Origin: Methylobacter luteus IMV-B-3098
GTDB lineage: Bacteria > Pseudomonadota > Gammaproteobacteria > Methylococcales > Methylomonadaceae
Reading direction: 5' to 3'
Length of the DNA: 64,000 bases
NCBI RefSeq assembly: GCF_000427625.1
Contig: NZ_KE386569.1
Location: 1,852,591-1,916,590 of the forward strand
The notes under the pieces are model-generated. The model ran no database searches and was not told where the DNA came from. It saw only the letters and a program-made list of their open reading frames with translations. Every line of letters starts with the position of its first letter. The stretch's first letter is position 1. Position numbers and translations under genes: made by a program. This document shows positions 25,284 to 35,433 of this stretch, piece after piece.

Positions 25284-26160
25284 TATTACCTTCAAACTGA
25301 TCAAGAAAGCGTTGCCGCGCATTTCGGGCATACGTGAAAGTTTCAAAAAGCTGCCGGCTGTCATCGTTTGCCAGCATCTGTTCTATTTTATCCAGCTCAC
25401 TCTTCAATTGTTGAATTAACGGAATGATTTGGTCCTTATTGGCCGAGCAGATATCCAGCCACATGGTCGGATCGCTGGAGGCAATACGTGTAAAGTCCCT
25501 GAAGCCGCCGGCGGCATACTTGAAGATTTCGCTTTGCTCATCCTTGCGTCCGAGCATGTCCACCAATGAATACGCCAGAACATGAGGCAAATGGCTGGTC
25601 GCCGCCAAAATCGCATCATGGTGGTCAACATCCATGATGGATACAGAAGAACCCAGGCCTTCCCAGAAATGCTGGATTGTCTGCAATGCATCCAATCGGG
25701 TATTTTCGACTGGCGTGATAATCAGGCGCTTGTTCAGAAACAAATCGTCCACAGCGGCTTCCACGCCGCTTTGCTCCGCCCCGGCAATAGGATGGGCCGG
25801 CACCAGATTATCCGGCACGGCACCAAAAACCTGCCTTGCCGCAACAATGACGCTGCCCTTGGTGCTGCCTACGTCGGTATAAATGGCTTTTCCCGTCCAG
25901 AACGGCTTCAGCAAAGCCAGAATACTGGGCATCGAGCCGACAGGCGTGGCAATCACGACGCAGTCGGTATCTTCCAGCGCCTTCTCGATATTCAGATAAT
26001 AATCATCGATGACCTGCAGCCGTTTCGCCGTCTGCAGATTGTTTAAATCCTGCTCGCGTCCATAGCCGACAATCTGCTTGCTTAATCCGTACCGCCTTGC
26101 AGCCCGCGCCATGGAGCCGCCGATCAGGCCGACACCGATAATACAAAGTCGGTTAAACAT
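25261..26160 (-). CDS. tyrA: Prephenate/arogenate dehydrogenase
   Basis: TyrA oxidatively decarboxylates prephenate (or arogenate) toward tyrosine. The 299-residue protein has an N-terminal Rossmann motif GVGLIGGSMARAARR (9-23), the AHPIAGAEQSG motif around residue 120-130 with the catalytic His, and a helical C-terminal dimerisation half. No chorismate mutase domain is fused; that activity is in pheA. It overlaps hisC by 8 bases and aroA by 23 bases, supporting one transcript. NAD versus NADP preference is not readable. Confidence 0.92.
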   Translation of the reverse strand: MFNRLCIIGVGLIGGSMARAARRYGLSKQIVGYGREQDLNNLQTAKRLQVIDDYYLNIEKALEDTDCVVIATPVGSMPSILALLKPFWTGKAIYTDVGSTKGSVIVAARQVFGAVPDNLVPAHPIAGAEQSGVEAAVDDLFLNKRLIITPVENTRLDALQTIQHFWEGLGSSVSIMDVDHHDAILAATSHLPHVLAYSLVDMLGRKDEQSEIFKYAAGGFRDFTRIASSDPTMWLDICSANKDQIIPLIQQLKSELDKIEQMLANDDSRQLFETFTYARNARQRFLDQFEGNNVENNNI

Positions 26161-27265
26161 TGTTTAACACATCTGTTAACGCATCGAGAAAAATCCGATT
26201 TTCCTCTTCTGTACCTATGCTGATACGCAAATGGCTGGGCATTTCGTAATTGGCTATGGGCCTGACAATCACGCCTTTTCTCAGCAAGGTTTCATAAGCT
26301 GGCTGTCCGGGCTGTTTTAAATCAACCGAAACGAAGTTGCCATGTGAAGGAATCCACTCCAGCCCTAGCGTTTTGAAACCGTTCGTTAACTGCTGCATGC
26401 CTTGCGTATTGACGGCGATCGTGCGCTGCAGATGCTCAGTATCGGATAAAGCGGCTTCCGCAGCCGCCAAAGCCAGCATATTGTTATTGAAGGGCTGCCG
26501 CACCCGATTCAGTATATCGGCAAGTTCGGGGCTCGATAAGCCGTAACCTACGCGCAATCCGGCCAGCCCGTATGCTTTCGAGAAGGTGCGCGTAATCAGC
26601 AGGTTTGGGTATTTTTTCAGCCAGCCAATCGAATCGACGGGATCAGTGCTATTGACGAATTCATAATACGCTTCATCGAGCACGCACAGGCAGGTTTCCG
26701 GCAAAGCCTTGATAAAACGCTCCAGGCTGGCCTGATCGACCAGTGTTCCGGTCGGATTATTGGGGTTGGCGACAAAAACAAGCCGCGTTTTTTCGGTAAC
26801 GGCTTGCAGCATCGCATCCAGGTCATGACCGTAATTCACGGCCGGCACGACCACGGCCTTGGCACCGACCGCTTGCGTCACGATCGGATAGACCGCGAAG
26901 GCATGTTGTGAGAACACCACCTCCAGTTCCGGCGTTAAAAAAGCGCGGGCGACCAATTCCAGAATCTCATTGGAACCATTGCCCAGCGTGATCTGGCTGG
27001 ACTCGACGTCATATTTACGAGCCAGCGCCTGCTTCAGGTTAAAGCCATTGCCATCGGGATACAGCGCCAATTGCGGCAAAGTTGCCTGAATGGCATCCAG
27101 CGCTTTTTTTCCCGGTCCCAGGGGATTTTCATTGGAAGCCAGCTTGATAATCCGTGCCAGCCCCAGCTCCCGCTCCAGCTCTTCAATCGGTTTGCCGGGG
27201 ACATAAGGAATAAGTTTTTGAACACCCGGTACGGCAAGATTGTAAATAGTATTAGTGTTATTCAT
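26153..27265 (-). CDS. hisC: Histidinol-phosphate aminotransferase
   Basis: This PLP enzyme (370 residues) makes histidinol phosphate and, in this gene context, probably also transaminates aromatic keto acids. Typical segments are LASNENPLGPGKKALDA (about 41-57), the Asn/Asp cofactor contacts PNNPTGTLVD and CVLDEAYYEFV, and the PLP lysine in RTFSKAYGLAGLRVGYG. Its place between pheA and tyrA is standard in Pseudomonas-type operons, where a hisC paralogue serves aromatic synthesis. Another hisC may exist in a his operon elsewhere. Confidence 0.94.
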   Translation of the reverse strand: MNNTNTIYNLAVPGVQKLIPYVPGKPIEELERELGLARIIKLASNENPLGPGKKALDAIQATLPQLALYPDGNGFNLKQALARKYDVESSQITLGNGSNEILELVARAFLTPELEVVFSQHAFAVYPIVTQAVGAKAVVVPAVNYGHDLDAMLQAVTEKTRLVFVANPNNPTGTLVDQASLERFIKALPETCLCVLDEAYYEFVNSTDPVDSIGWLKKYPNLLITRTFSKAYGLAGLRVGYGLSSPELADILNRVRQPFNNNMLALAAAEAALSDTEHLQRTIAVNTQGMQQLTNGFKTLGLEWIPSHGNFVSVDLKQPGQPAYETLLRKGVIVRPIANYEMPSHLRISIGTEEENRIFLDALTDVLNNV

Positions 27266-27299
27266 TGATTCTGCTCAAGGCACATCCATAAGATAAAAA

Positions 27300-28385
27300 T
27301 TAAAGAACGGCTTTAGGATAAGAGCCCAGGATATTGAGCATATGCACATTGTTTTCCAACAGCGCCAGAGCCTGAGCCACATAGTCATCCTCACAATGAC
27401 CTTCAATATCGATAAAGAAGACATAATCCCACAAGCCCTGCCGTGAGGGCCGGGATTCGATATGCATCATGCCAATGCCGAATTTTGCAAAAGGTTCCAG
27501 GATTTTGTGCAAGGCGCCGGGCTGATTGCCTGTAGAGACCACTAGCGAGGTTTTATCGTTGCCCGTGGAAGCCGATGTTTGCTGGCCGATAATGATAAAG
27601 CGCGTCGTATTGTTGGGTTCGTCCTCAATATTCTTTTCCAGAATATTGAGACCATATAGCTCGGCGGCTACCTGACCGGCAATAGCGGCAGCCTGTATCT
27701 TGGTCGACACCAGCCTTGCCGCCTCGGCATTGCTGTTGACGGCAATGCGCTGAGCCTGCGGTAAATGCCTATCCAGCCACTGCCGGCATTGGGCCAGCGA
27801 TTGCTGATGGGAAAAAACCTCGGTAATATCGGCCAGACTCTCCACATTCCCCATCAGGTTGTGGTGCACCCTGATTTCAACCTCGCCGCATATTTTCAGC
27901 GGAGACGAGAGAAACCGGTCCAGGGTATGGCTGATTACGCCTTCCGTGGAATTTTCCACCGGCACGACACCGAACTGGCAATTGCCGCTCTCGACCGAAT
28001 TAAAGATTTCGTTAATGGTGGCGGAAGGCACGGTTTTAACGGCATGCCCGAAATGCTTGAAAGCCGCCTGCTGGGTAAATGTGCCTTCAGGCCCTAAAAA
28101 AGCCACATCGAGCGGCTTTTCCAGCGCCAGACACGCTGACATCAATTCCCTGAAAAAACGCATGGCGGTATCATCGGACAAAGGCCCCTTATTTAATTCC
28201 TTGATACGTCTCAAGACCAGGGATTCGCGATCAGGCCGGTAAAAAGTGCCATTCTCGCCTTGTGCAATCTTGGTTTTGGCGACTTCCATCGCACAGCACG
28301 CGCGCTGATTGATCAATTGCAGAATCTGCTTATCGATCGCATCGATTTTATCTCTTATTTCAGAAAGTGGAGTGACTGAGGTCAT
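27300..28385 (-). CDS. pheA: Bifunctional chorismate mutase/prephenate dehydratase (P-protein)
   Basis: PheA converts chorismate to prephenate and then phenylpyruvate. The 361-residue protein has an AroQ chorismate mutase domain (about 5-90: IRDKIDAIDKQILQLINQR), a prephenate dehydratase domain (about 95-275) with VAFLGPEGTFTQQAA and the TRF motif (NTTRFIII), and an ACT regulatory domain (about 285-360) with GALHKILEPFAKFGIGM and the ESRPSR motif. The ESRP element is the phenylalanine-binding site of feedback control. It lies 15 bases after serC. Confidence 0.96.
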   Translation of the reverse strand: MTSVTPLSEIRDKIDAIDKQILQLINQRACCAMEVAKTKIAQGENGTFYRPDRESLVLRRIKELNKGPLSDDTAMRFFRELMSACLALEKPLDVAFLGPEGTFTQQAAFKHFGHAVKTVPSATINEIFNSVESGNCQFGVVPVENSTEGVISHTLDRFLSSPLKICGEVEIRVHHNLMGNVESLADITEVFSHQQSLAQCRQWLDRHLPQAQRIAVNSNAEAARLVSTKIQAAAIAGQVAAELYGLNILEKNIEDEPNNTTRFIIIGQQTSASTGNDKTSLVVSTGNQPGALHKILEPFAKFGIGMMHIESRPSRQGLWDYVFFIDIEGHCEDDYVAQALALLENNVHMLNILGSYPKAVL

Positions 28386-28400
28386 TAGGGCGGCTCTCGT

Positions 28401-29480
28401 TTAATGGGTTCTTTCAAATTCTGCCATAAAATCGCATAGCGCCCGCACGCCCGCCTCAGGCATGGCATTATAGATACTGGCGCGCATGCCGCCGACCGAA
28501 CGATGCCCTTTTAATTCAAACAAACCGTTCGCTTCGGCCGCCGCAAGAAACGGCTTATCCAGATTCTGATCGGCCAGAATAAACGGCACATTCATTCTTG
28601 AACGGCAGGAAGGCTCCACCGGATTCCGATACAAAGACGATTGATCGATAGCCTTATATAACAACTCGGCTTTGGCAATATTGCGCTGTTCGATGGCCTC
28701 GACGCCGCCCTGCTCTTTCAACCATTTCAGCACCAGCCCGACCAGATACCAGTTATAAGTAGCCGGCGTGTTCAGCATGGAATGATTTTTTGCCTGTTCG
28801 GCATAATTGAAGACCGGAGGCACTTGATTGCCGACATCGCCTGTCAGATCGTCCCTGACGATCACAACCGTCACGCCGGCTGGCCCCATGTTTTTCTGCG
28901 TACCGGCGTAAACCAGACCGTATCGGCTCAGATCAAATTTGCGCGATAGAATATTGGAAGACATATCCGAGACCAGCGGCAAACCGTGGCTTTCGGGAAT
29001 ATCGGAAAACTCCACGCCATGAATGGTTTCGTTGGCCGTATAGTGCAGATAAGCCGCCTGCTCATCCAGCACCCAGCCGGCAGCATCGGGAATATTCGTG
29101 AAGTTTGACGCCTCCGAGCTCGCGCTGATGATGACCTCGCAATAGTTTTTCGCATCCTGCATGGCTTTTTCCGACCAGGCGCCGGTATTGACATAACAGG
29201 CTTTGGTCCTGCCGCGCAGGATATTCTGCGGAATAAACGAAAACTGGGCCGTTGCACCGCCCTGCATGAACAAAACCCTGTAATTGTCGGGAATAGCCAG
29301 CAAGGCTCTGAGATCGTTTTCGAGTTCTTCGGCAATGATGGAAAAAAACTTGCCGCGATGACTCATTTCCATGACGGACATGCCGCTGTCGCGCCATTCC
29401 ATTAATTCTTCCTGAGCCTGACGCAATACCGGCTCGGGAAGCGCCGATGGACCTGCACTGAAATTATAAATTCTGGACAT
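28401..29480 (-). CDS. serC: Phosphoserine aminotransferase
   Basis: SerC makes phosphoserine and also acts in pyridoxal phosphate synthesis. The 359-residue PLP enzyme starts [16 protein letters not shown] and has the typical FMQGGATAQFSFIP segment, the PLP lysine in YAGTQKNMGPAGVTVV and RSVGGMRASIYNAM near the C-terminus. The ATG shares one base with the gyrA stop (TAATG overlap), so translation is coupled to gyrA. Confidence 0.97.
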   Translation of the reverse strand: MSRIYNFSAGPSALPEPVLRQAQEELMEWRDSGMSVMEMSHRGKFFSIIAEELENDLRALLAIPDNYRVLFMQGGATAQFSFIPQNILRGRTKACYVNTGAWSEKAMQDAKNYCEVIISASSEASNFTNIPDAAGWVLDEQAAYLHYTANETIHGVEFSDIPESHGLPLVSDMSSNILSRKFDLSRYGLVYAGTQKNMGPAGVTVVIVRDDLTGDVGNQVPPVFNYAEQAKNHSMLNTPATYNWYLVGLVLKWLKEQGGVEAIEQRNIAKAELLYKAIDQSSLYRNPVEPSCRSRMNVPFILADQNLDKPFLAAAEANGLFELKGHRSVGGMRASIYNAMPEAGVRALCDFMAEFERTH

Positions 29481-32083
29481 TAGGATTCTTCTCCGGATTC
29501 AACTTCATTAGACACTCCCGTTTCCGATTCCATCACATCTTCGTCTTCTTCGTCGGCTAGTCCCCCTTCAATACGATCGACTCCGACGACTTTCTCTTTT
29601 TTATCCAGACGAATGACTGTGACACCCTGGGTATTTCTGCCGACGACCGAAATTCCGTCAACGCGCGTACGCACTAGCGTACCGGCATCGGTAATCAGCA
29701 TAATTTCATCATGATCATTGACCAGTACGGCTCCGACGACTGCACCATTACGCTTCGACGTTTGAATAGCAATCAAGCCCTGGCCGCCGCGTCTGTGGCA
29801 GGTGAATTCTTCGAGCCGGGTGCGCTTGCCGAAACCGTTCTCGGTAATGTTCAGCACCGTGCCTTCTGTCGCGATAATCAGAGAGATGACTTTCTGCCCT
29901 TCCTGCAACCGGATGCCGCGTACGCCGGACGCTGTTCTGCCCATGGAGCGCACATCGGCTTCATTAAAGCAGACAGCCTTGCCGTCGCTGCTGAATAATA
30001 ACACGTTCCTCTGGCCGTCGGTCACGTCCACGCCGACCAGAGTATCACTTTCCTTCAAATCAATCGCGATCTTACCGCTGGTGCGTTGACGCTCGAACTC
30101 CATCAACGGCGTCTTTTTGACCGTACCGCTGGCCGTTGCCATAAAGATGAATTTATTATCGGAAAACTCCCGGATCGGCAACATCGCATTGATTTTCTCG
30201 CCCTGCTCCAGCGGCAATAAATTCACAAACGGCTTGCCGCGCGAGGCCCGGCTAGCTACTGGCAATTGGTAGACTTTAAGCCAGTAAACCTTGCCTGACG
30301 ACGAGAAGCACAAAATCGTATCGTGCGTATTGGCAACGATCAGCTTGTCGACGAAATCGGTTTCCTTGGTCGCCGTCGCCGACTTGCCGCGGCCGCCGCG
30401 CCGCTGAGCCTTGTAATCGCTCAACGGCTGAGCCTTGACGTAACCTTCATGCGACATGGTCACGACCATGTCTTCTTCGGTAATCAAATCCTCATCGGAC
30501 AAATCCAGATGCGTCTGAATGATTTCAGTACGCCGCTCGTCCGCATATTGTTCCTTGATGGCGACCAGTTCTTCCCTGATGACCTCCATCAGTCGCACAT
30601 CGCTGCCGAGAATCGCCAGATATTCATCAATCTGTTCCAGCAACTGTTTGTATTCGTTGACGATCTTGTCCTGCTCCAGCCCCGTTAAACGGTGCAGGCG
30701 CAGATCGAGAATAGCCTGAGCCTGTGCTTCGGAAAGACGGTAAGCGCCATTGACCAGGCCGAATCCGGGAGGCAAATCCTCGGGCCGTGAACGGTCGGCA
30801 TCGGCCCGCTCGAGCAGCGAAGAAACCAGTCCTGCGTTCCAGGTTCTGGCCAACAGCCCTTCCTTGGCCACAGCCGGATTGCTGGCGGCCTTGATCAGAT
30901 CGATCATCTCATCGATATTGGCCAAAGCGACGGCCAGACCTTCCAAAATATGCGCCCGTTCACGCGCCTTGCGCAGATTGTAAATCGTCCTGCGCGTGAC
31001 GATTTCGCGGCGGTGATCGATGAAAGCATTGAGCACCTCTTTCAGATTCAGGCAGTGCGGGCGCCCGTCCAGCAGCGCCACCATGTTGATGCCGAAAACG
31101 GTCTGGAACTGCGTCTGTTTGTAGAGATTGTTCAAGATGACTTCCGGCACTTCGCCGCGGCGCAGCTCGATCACCATACGCATGCCGTCCTTGTCGGACT
31201 CGTCACGCAGGCCGGAAATGCCTTCGAGCTTGCCGTCCTTGACCAGTTCGGCGATTTTCTCCAGCAAACGCGCCTTGTTGACCTGATAAGGCAACTCAGT
31301 CGCGATAATCGCCTGCCGGCTGCTGTCGCCTATATCTTCGAAATGGCAACGCGCGCGCAAATAAATTTTGCCGCGTCCGGTCGTATAGGCGCTGTAAATG
31401 CCGGAAGCGCCATTAATAATGCCCGCGGTAGGGAAATCAGGACCCGGAATATACTGCATCAATTCGTGAATCGTGGTTTCAGGCTGGTCGATCAAGGCCA
31501 GACAAGCAGTGATTACTTCGGACAGATTATGCGGCGGTATGTTCGTTGCCATACCGACGGCGATACCGGATGAACCGTTGACCAGCAATGTCGGAATACG
31601 CGTCGGCAGTACCGTAGGCTCGGACTCCGATTCGTCATAGTTGGGCGCGAAATTGACGGTTTCCTTGTCGAGATCAGCCAGCAGGTCATGGGCAATTTTC
31701 GACATGCGCACTTCGGTGTAACGCATCGCGGCGGGTGAGTCACCATCGACGGAGCCGAAGTTGCCCTGCCCGTCGACCAGCATGTAACGCAAGGAAAAAG
31801 GCTGCGCCATGCGAACAATCGTGTCATACACGGCCGTATCGCCATGCGGGTGATATTTACCGATGACGTCGCCGACCACACGCGCCGACTTTTTATAAGG
31901 TTTGTTCCAGTCGTTGCCCAGTTCGCTCATCGCATATAAAACACGACGGTGAACCGGCTTAAGACCGTCTCTGGCATCTGGAAGGGCTCGACCTATAATC
32001 ACGCTCATGGCGTAATCGAGGTACGACTGTTTCATCTCGTCTTCGAGATTGACCGGGATAATTTCTTTAGCGAAGTCTGACAT
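29480..32083 (-). CDS. gyrA: DNA gyrase subunit A
   Basis: GyrA is the breakage-reunion subunit of gyrase. From ATG 32083 ([17 protein letters not shown]) it is 867 residues; an upstream in-frame ATG at 32125 adds 14 residues and is less likely. The catalytic tyrosine lies in [10 protein letters not shown]. The quinolone region reads [17 protein letters not shown], with Thr at the Ser83 position, as in wild-type Pseudomonas, and the Asp87 equivalent kept. The C-terminal wrapping domain carries the GyrA box QRRGGRG. It is the first gene of the operon, with a promoter-like sequence upstream. Confidence 0.97.
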   Translation of the reverse strand: MSDFAKEIIPVNLEDEMKQSYLDYAMSVIIGRALPDARDGLKPVHRRVLYAMSELGNDWNKPYKKSARVVGDVIGKYHPHGDTAVYDTIVRMAQPFSLRYMLVDGQGNFGSVDGDSPAAMRYTEVRMSKIAHDLLADLDKETVNFAPNYDESESEPTVLPTRIPTLLVNGSSGIAVGMATNIPPHNLSEVITACLALIDQPETTIHELMQYIPGPDFPTAGIINGASGIYSAYTTGRGKIYLRARCHFEDIGDSSRQAIIATELPYQVNKARLLEKIAELVKDGKLEGISGLRDESDKDGMRMVIELRRGEVPEVILNNLYKQTQFQTVFGINMVALLDGRPHCLNLKEVLNAFIDHRREIVTRRTIYNLRKARERAHILEGLAVALANIDEMIDLIKAASNPAVAKEGLLARTWNAGLVSSLLERADADRSRPEDLPPGFGLVNGAYRLSEAQAQAILDLRLHRLTGLEQDKIVNEYKQLLEQIDEYLAILGSDVRLMEVIREELVAIKEQYADERRTEIIQTHLDLSDEDLITEEDMVVTMSHEGYVKAQPLSDYKAQRRGGRGKSATATKETDFVDKLIVANTHDTILCFSSSGKVYWLKVYQLPVASRASRGKPFVNLLPLEQGEKINAMLPIREFSDNKFIFMATASGTVKKTPLMEFERQRTSGKIAIDLKESDTLVGVDVTDGQRNVLLFSSDGKAVCFNEADVRSMGRTASGVRGIRLQEGQKVISLIIATEGTVLNITENGFGKRTRLEEFTCHRRGGQGLIAIQTSKRNGAVVGAVLVNDHDEIMLITDAGTLVRTRVDGISVVGRNTQGVTVIRLDKKEKVVGVDRIEGGLADEEDEDVMESETGVSNEVESGEES

Positions 32084-32206
32084 TGATCCGTATATATACG
32101 TAAATGCCGCGCACGGAGCGGGCATGATTTTCCTTCATAAAGCAACCGCGCCGCCTTCAAAATTCCTTTTGGCCGACACCGGTTACATGAGATTAATAAC
32201 CGGTGA

Positions 32207-32235
32207 ATTATAACAAATTATCACTGTAGAGTCGA
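32207..32235 (-). promoter_or_regulatory. Candidate gyrA promoter
   Basis: On the minus strand TATAAT (complement of 32207-32212) lies 17 bases after TCGACT (complement of 32230-32235; four of six match TTGACA). A perfect 8-bp inverted repeat ACCGGTTA/TAACCGGT (32178-32185 and 32197-32204) sits just inside the transcript. Confidence 0.5.
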
Positions 32236-32252
32236 AGTGTTGCGGCTTTTAC

Positions 32253-32972
32253 TTAAAGGAATAACTCCGCCAGAAAATTTTGCATCGTCTGCCAGGAGCG
32301 CCGGTCGGCAGCGGGTTGATAAACCATGCCTGAATCAGGATTGTTGGCGACAGGATTGGTAAACGCATGCATCGTATGACCATAGGCGTGCAACTGCCAG
32401 TCCGCTCCGGCTTCGGTCATTTCCTGCTCGAACGCCAGCACCTGCTCGGGCGGAGCCAAGGGGTCGTCATGGCCGTGCAGCGCGAGCACTTTTGCTTTAA
32501 TGGCGTTGCCCTGGGTATTGCCCGGCGCGCCCAGCAAGCCATGAAAACTGATCACGCCTTTTATGTCGACACCGGTTCTGGCCAGATCCAGCACGCACAA
32601 GCCGCCGAAGCAAAAGCCGATCGCGGCGATCTTGCTGTCGTCTACCCAGGGCAGCAACTTGACGGCATACAGGGCCGCCTGCATGCGTTTTTGCAGCATG
32701 GCCCTATCCTCCATGAGAGGCTGCATCAGCCTGGCGTTCTCTTCAGGGCCCGAACCCAAAATCCCCTTGCCGTACATATCGACGGCAAAGCCGACATAAC
32801 CCAGTTCGGCGAGTTTGCGCGCTTTCTCGGCGACAAACTCATCCCTGCCCGCCCAGGTATGATTGATTAAAACCGCCGGGCGACGGCCTGATAGAGCATC
32901 GTCAAAAGCGAAAAATGCTTCCAGTTGTACATCGCCATCCATATAACCTACGGTATTCGATATGATTGCCAT
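32253..32972 (-). CDS. Dienelactone hydrolase family protein
   Basis: This 239-residue alpha/beta hydrolase shows the family's Cys-His-Asp triad: GFCFGGLCVL (Cys near 124), GHDDPLAPPEQV (Asp) and YGHTMHAFTN (His). The N-terminal region reads INHTWAGRDEFVAEKARKLAELGY, as in DLH proteins of unknown substrate. True chlorocatechol-pathway function is not implied, since no such pathway is around. It is a stand-alone gene between gyrA and the phosphatase gene. Confidence 0.9.
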   Translation of the reverse strand: MAIISNTVGYMDGDVQLEAFFAFDDALSGRRPAVLINHTWAGRDEFVAEKARKLAELGYVGFAVDMYGKGILGSGPEENARLMQPLMEDRAMLQKRMQAALYAVKLLPWVDDSKIAAIGFCFGGLCVLDLARTGVDIKGVISFHGLLGAPGNTQGNAIKAKVLALHGHDDPLAPPEQVLAFEQEMTEAGADWQLHAYGHTMHAFTNPVANNPDSGMVYQPAADRRSWQTMQNFLAELFL

Positions 32973-33017
32973 TGTGCTGTCATCCTCATCCAGTGTGTTG
33001 TAAGTATGCTGAGCTGC

Positions 33018-33500
33018 CTATAACCGGCCCGCTTCCTGCAAGCTTTTCAGGAAACCTTCCGACGCGTCTTCCACCATGTCCAGCACCCGTTCAAATCCGT
33101 AGTCGCCGCCGAAGTAAGGGTCCGGCACTTCGCGCGTTTTCAGATGCGGCGCGTATTCGAGAAAATATCTGATTTTGTCTTTATGTTGATCGGGGCAGGC
33201 GTTGAGCAATATCGAATAGTTTTCGTCATCCATGGCCAGCAGAAAGTCGAAATCCTCGAAATCGCCCATGACAACTTTTCTGCTCCGTAAATGGGTCAAT
33301 TCCACGCCGCGGCCGCGTGCCGCTTTTTGCGCGCGCAAGTCAGGCGCTTCGCCGACGTGATGACCATGCGTGCCGGCGGAATCGATCAGAAAATGCCGTT
33401 CCAGATCGCGTTCCTTCAGCATTTTCGCAAAAACGCCTTCGGCAGTCGGTGAGCGACAGATATTGCCCATGCAGACAAAGAGAACTTTGATTTTTTTCAT
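33018..33500 (-). CDS. Low-molecular-weight protein tyrosine phosphatase
   Basis: The 160-residue enzyme has the P-loop CMGNICRS (Cys10 to Ser17; C-x5-R pattern) and the general-acid loop VPDPYFGG near the C-terminus. Such proteins remove phosphate from tyrosines; some act on exopolysaccharide tyrosine kinases, although no Wzc partner is in the window. Start MKKIKVLFV is normal. It is transcribed after the V-ATPase operon's terminator and may form a unit with the downstream hydrolase gene. Confidence 0.93.
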   Translation of the reverse strand: MKKIKVLFVCMGNICRSPTAEGVFAKMLKERDLERHFLIDSAGTHGHHVGEAPDLRAQKAARGRGVELTHLRSRKVVMGDFEDFDFLLAMDDENYSILLNACPDQHKDKIRYFLEYAPHLKTREVPDPYFGGDYGFERVLDMVEDASEGFLKSLQEAGRL

Positions 33501-33524
33501 GATTTTACCGATTAAAAAAATTAG

Positions 33525-33551
33525 CCGAATATTATATTACGTAGTATTCGG
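33525..33551 (-). terminator. Terminator after the V-ATPase operon
   Basis: CCGAATA and TATTCGG bracket a hairpin. On the minus strand it is followed by CTAATTTTTTT, as expected of a Rho-independent terminator. Confidence 0.72.
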
Positions 33552-33585
33552 GGAAGATACGACAAAGCTTCTTGCCTCAAGTCTT

Positions 33586-35397
33586 TCAAAGCGCGGATTG
33601 GCACAGCCGGTCAATTTTTGATAACAACTCGGCATATTCCGGCGCTTCCGGACGCGCATAATTCAGATTCTTGAATAACCCGGTCAAGCGTGTGAAGTAT
33701 TCGCGCGCGTCATCCCGGCCTGCGAATCGGTAATCCGCGCTGACCAGATCGATGATTTTCCTGAAACTGTCCCTTTGCCGCTTTATCGGCACGGCCACAT
33801 CGACTTCGTCGAACGCATCCTGCTGCAAATACACCATATCCAGGAACTGGGCCTCCTGATAGAGCACGAAATCGTTCAGCGTAATACCCTCCTCGCCGGC
33901 GACCTGTATCATCTGGTAGATATTATCGCCTCGCTTCAGCAACGCCAGCATGGCTGATACGTTCGCCATCCAGCCCGCCCCCAGGTGTTCTTCATACCAG
34001 GGCTTCAGCTGGTCCAGATAGCGCGACCAGGACAATAAAGGGTCGACGGCCGGATAAAAGCGCTTATAGGCCCTGTCGGCACTGAGCCCTAAAAAGGTTT
34101 TGACCGTGCCCAGCGTGGACTGCGTCACCGGCTCCTCAAAATTGCCGCCGGCCGGCGATACCGTGCCGATCATGGTTAAACTGCCGGTGGAGCCGTCCTG
34201 GGTCAGAATAACGCCAGCCCGTTCATAAATATTTTTAATGGCCGAATCCAGGTAAGCCGGAAAAGCCTCTTCGCCCGGGATTTCCTCCAGCCGGCCCGAG
34301 GTTTCGCGCATGGCCTGCGCCCACCGCGATGTCGAATCGGCCAGCAGCAATACATTCAAGCCCATCTGCCGGTAATATTCGCCCATCGTGATACCGGTAT
34401 AAATGGAAGCCTCCCGCGCCGCGACCGGCATTGACGAGGTGTTGCAGATGATCACGGTCCGGTCCATCAGCGATCCGCCGCCACGGGGATCGGACAAATG
34501 AGGAAACTCGGTAATCGTCTCGACAATTTCGCCGGCCCTCTCGCCGCAGGCCACGATGATAACGATATCGACTTCGGAATTTCTCGAAATCAGATTCTGG
34601 AGCACCGTTTTGCCGGCCCCGAAAGGTCCCGGAATACAGCCTGTGCCGCCTCTGGCAATCGGGAAGAAGGTATCGATCAGGCGCAAATGCGTGATCAGCG
34701 GTTCAACCGGGTACTGCTGCTGAACCACGCCGTTTTTTATCAATTGCTGCGATAATGGCCTGCGCACCGGCCAGCGCTGCTTCAAGGTGACAGCGTGCTC
34801 CTTGCCGTTTGCCAGCTTGATAATCGCGACAGGCTCGTTGACCGTGACCGAACCTTCCTGTATCCAGATGACTTTAACCTGACCTGTTACGTCAAACGGC
34901 ACCATGATTTTATGGATAAAACCGCGCTCCGGCACCGTACCGATCACGGCGCTGGCGGACAACACGGCTCCGACCTGAACAGCCGGCGTAAACGCCCATT
35001 TGGCATTGACATCGAGCGCCGGCAGATCGACGCCGCGCGGCAGGAAATAACCGAATTCCGTCGCCAGTTGATCCAGCGGGTTCTGCAAGCCGTCATAGAC
35101 CTCTCCCAGCAGGCCCGGCCCCAGCTCCACGGATAGCATCTCGCCGCTTTGTTCTACAAGATCGCCCACGCCTATGCCGATGGTGCTTTCATAAACCTGG
35201 GCGTCGGCCTTTCTGCCGCGAATTCTCAGGACCTCTCCTTTCAGACGCTCGGCATGTCCGGCCTTGCCGCGGCCTGGATGAATATAGATGACTTCGTTTT
35301 TAGTCAGCGGATAATCAACGCCTTCAAGCGTTTCGATGGAAACAATATCATCCTGAACCGCAATGATTCGGGCGGTGGTCAAATTTTCACGATTCAT
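33586..35397 (-). CDS. atpA: V-type ATP synthase/ATPase subunit A (catalytic)
   Basis: The catalytic V1/A1 subunit hydrolyses or makes ATP in the A3B3 head. The 603-residue protein has an N-terminal barrel (to about 70), the non-homologous bulge insert (about 110-200) and the P-loop GPFGAGKT (257-264). The Walker B-like VLLLADSTSRWAQAMRE and the conserved EIPGEEAFPAYLDS follow. It is the last gene of the operon here, 37 bases after the DUF2764 gene, rather than lying between E/DUF2764 and B as is usual. Confidence 0.96.
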   Translation of the reverse strand: MNRENLTTARIIAVQDDIVSIETLEGVDYPLTKNEVIYIHPGRGKAGHAERLKGEVLRIRGRKADAQVYESTIGIGVGDLVEQSGEMLSVELGPGLLGEVYDGLQNPLDQLATEFGYFLPRGVDLPALDVNAKWAFTPAVQVGAVLSASAVIGTVPERGFIHKIMVPFDVTGQVKVIWIQEGSVTVNEPVAIIKLANGKEHAVTLKQRWPVRRPLSQQLIKNGVVQQQYPVEPLITHLRLIDTFFPIARGGTGCIPGPFGAGKTVLQNLISRNSEVDIVIIVACGERAGEIVETITEFPHLSDPRGGGSLMDRTVIICNTSSMPVAAREASIYTGITMGEYYRQMGLNVLLLADSTSRWAQAMRETSGRLEEIPGEEAFPAYLDSAIKNIYERAGVILTQDGSTGSLTMIGTVSPAGGNFEEPVTQSTLGTVKTFLGLSADRAYKRFYPAVDPLLSWSRYLDQLKPWYEEHLGAGWMANVSAMLALLKRGDNIYQMIQVAGEEGITLNDFVLYQEAQFLDMVYLQQDAFDEVDVAVPIKRQRDSFRKIIDLVSADYRFAGRDDAREYFTRLTGLFKNLNYARPEAPEYAELLSKIDRLCQSAL

Positions 35398-35433
35398 GTT
35401 TTTCCAAAATTCAGTGCGCGCCGGTCGTTAAGA

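Noticed and set aside
30000-32083. gyrA Thr in the Ser83 position as quinolone resistance
   Set aside because: Thr is the wild-type residue in Pseudomonas and others; Asp87 is unchanged, so no resistance mutation is inferred.
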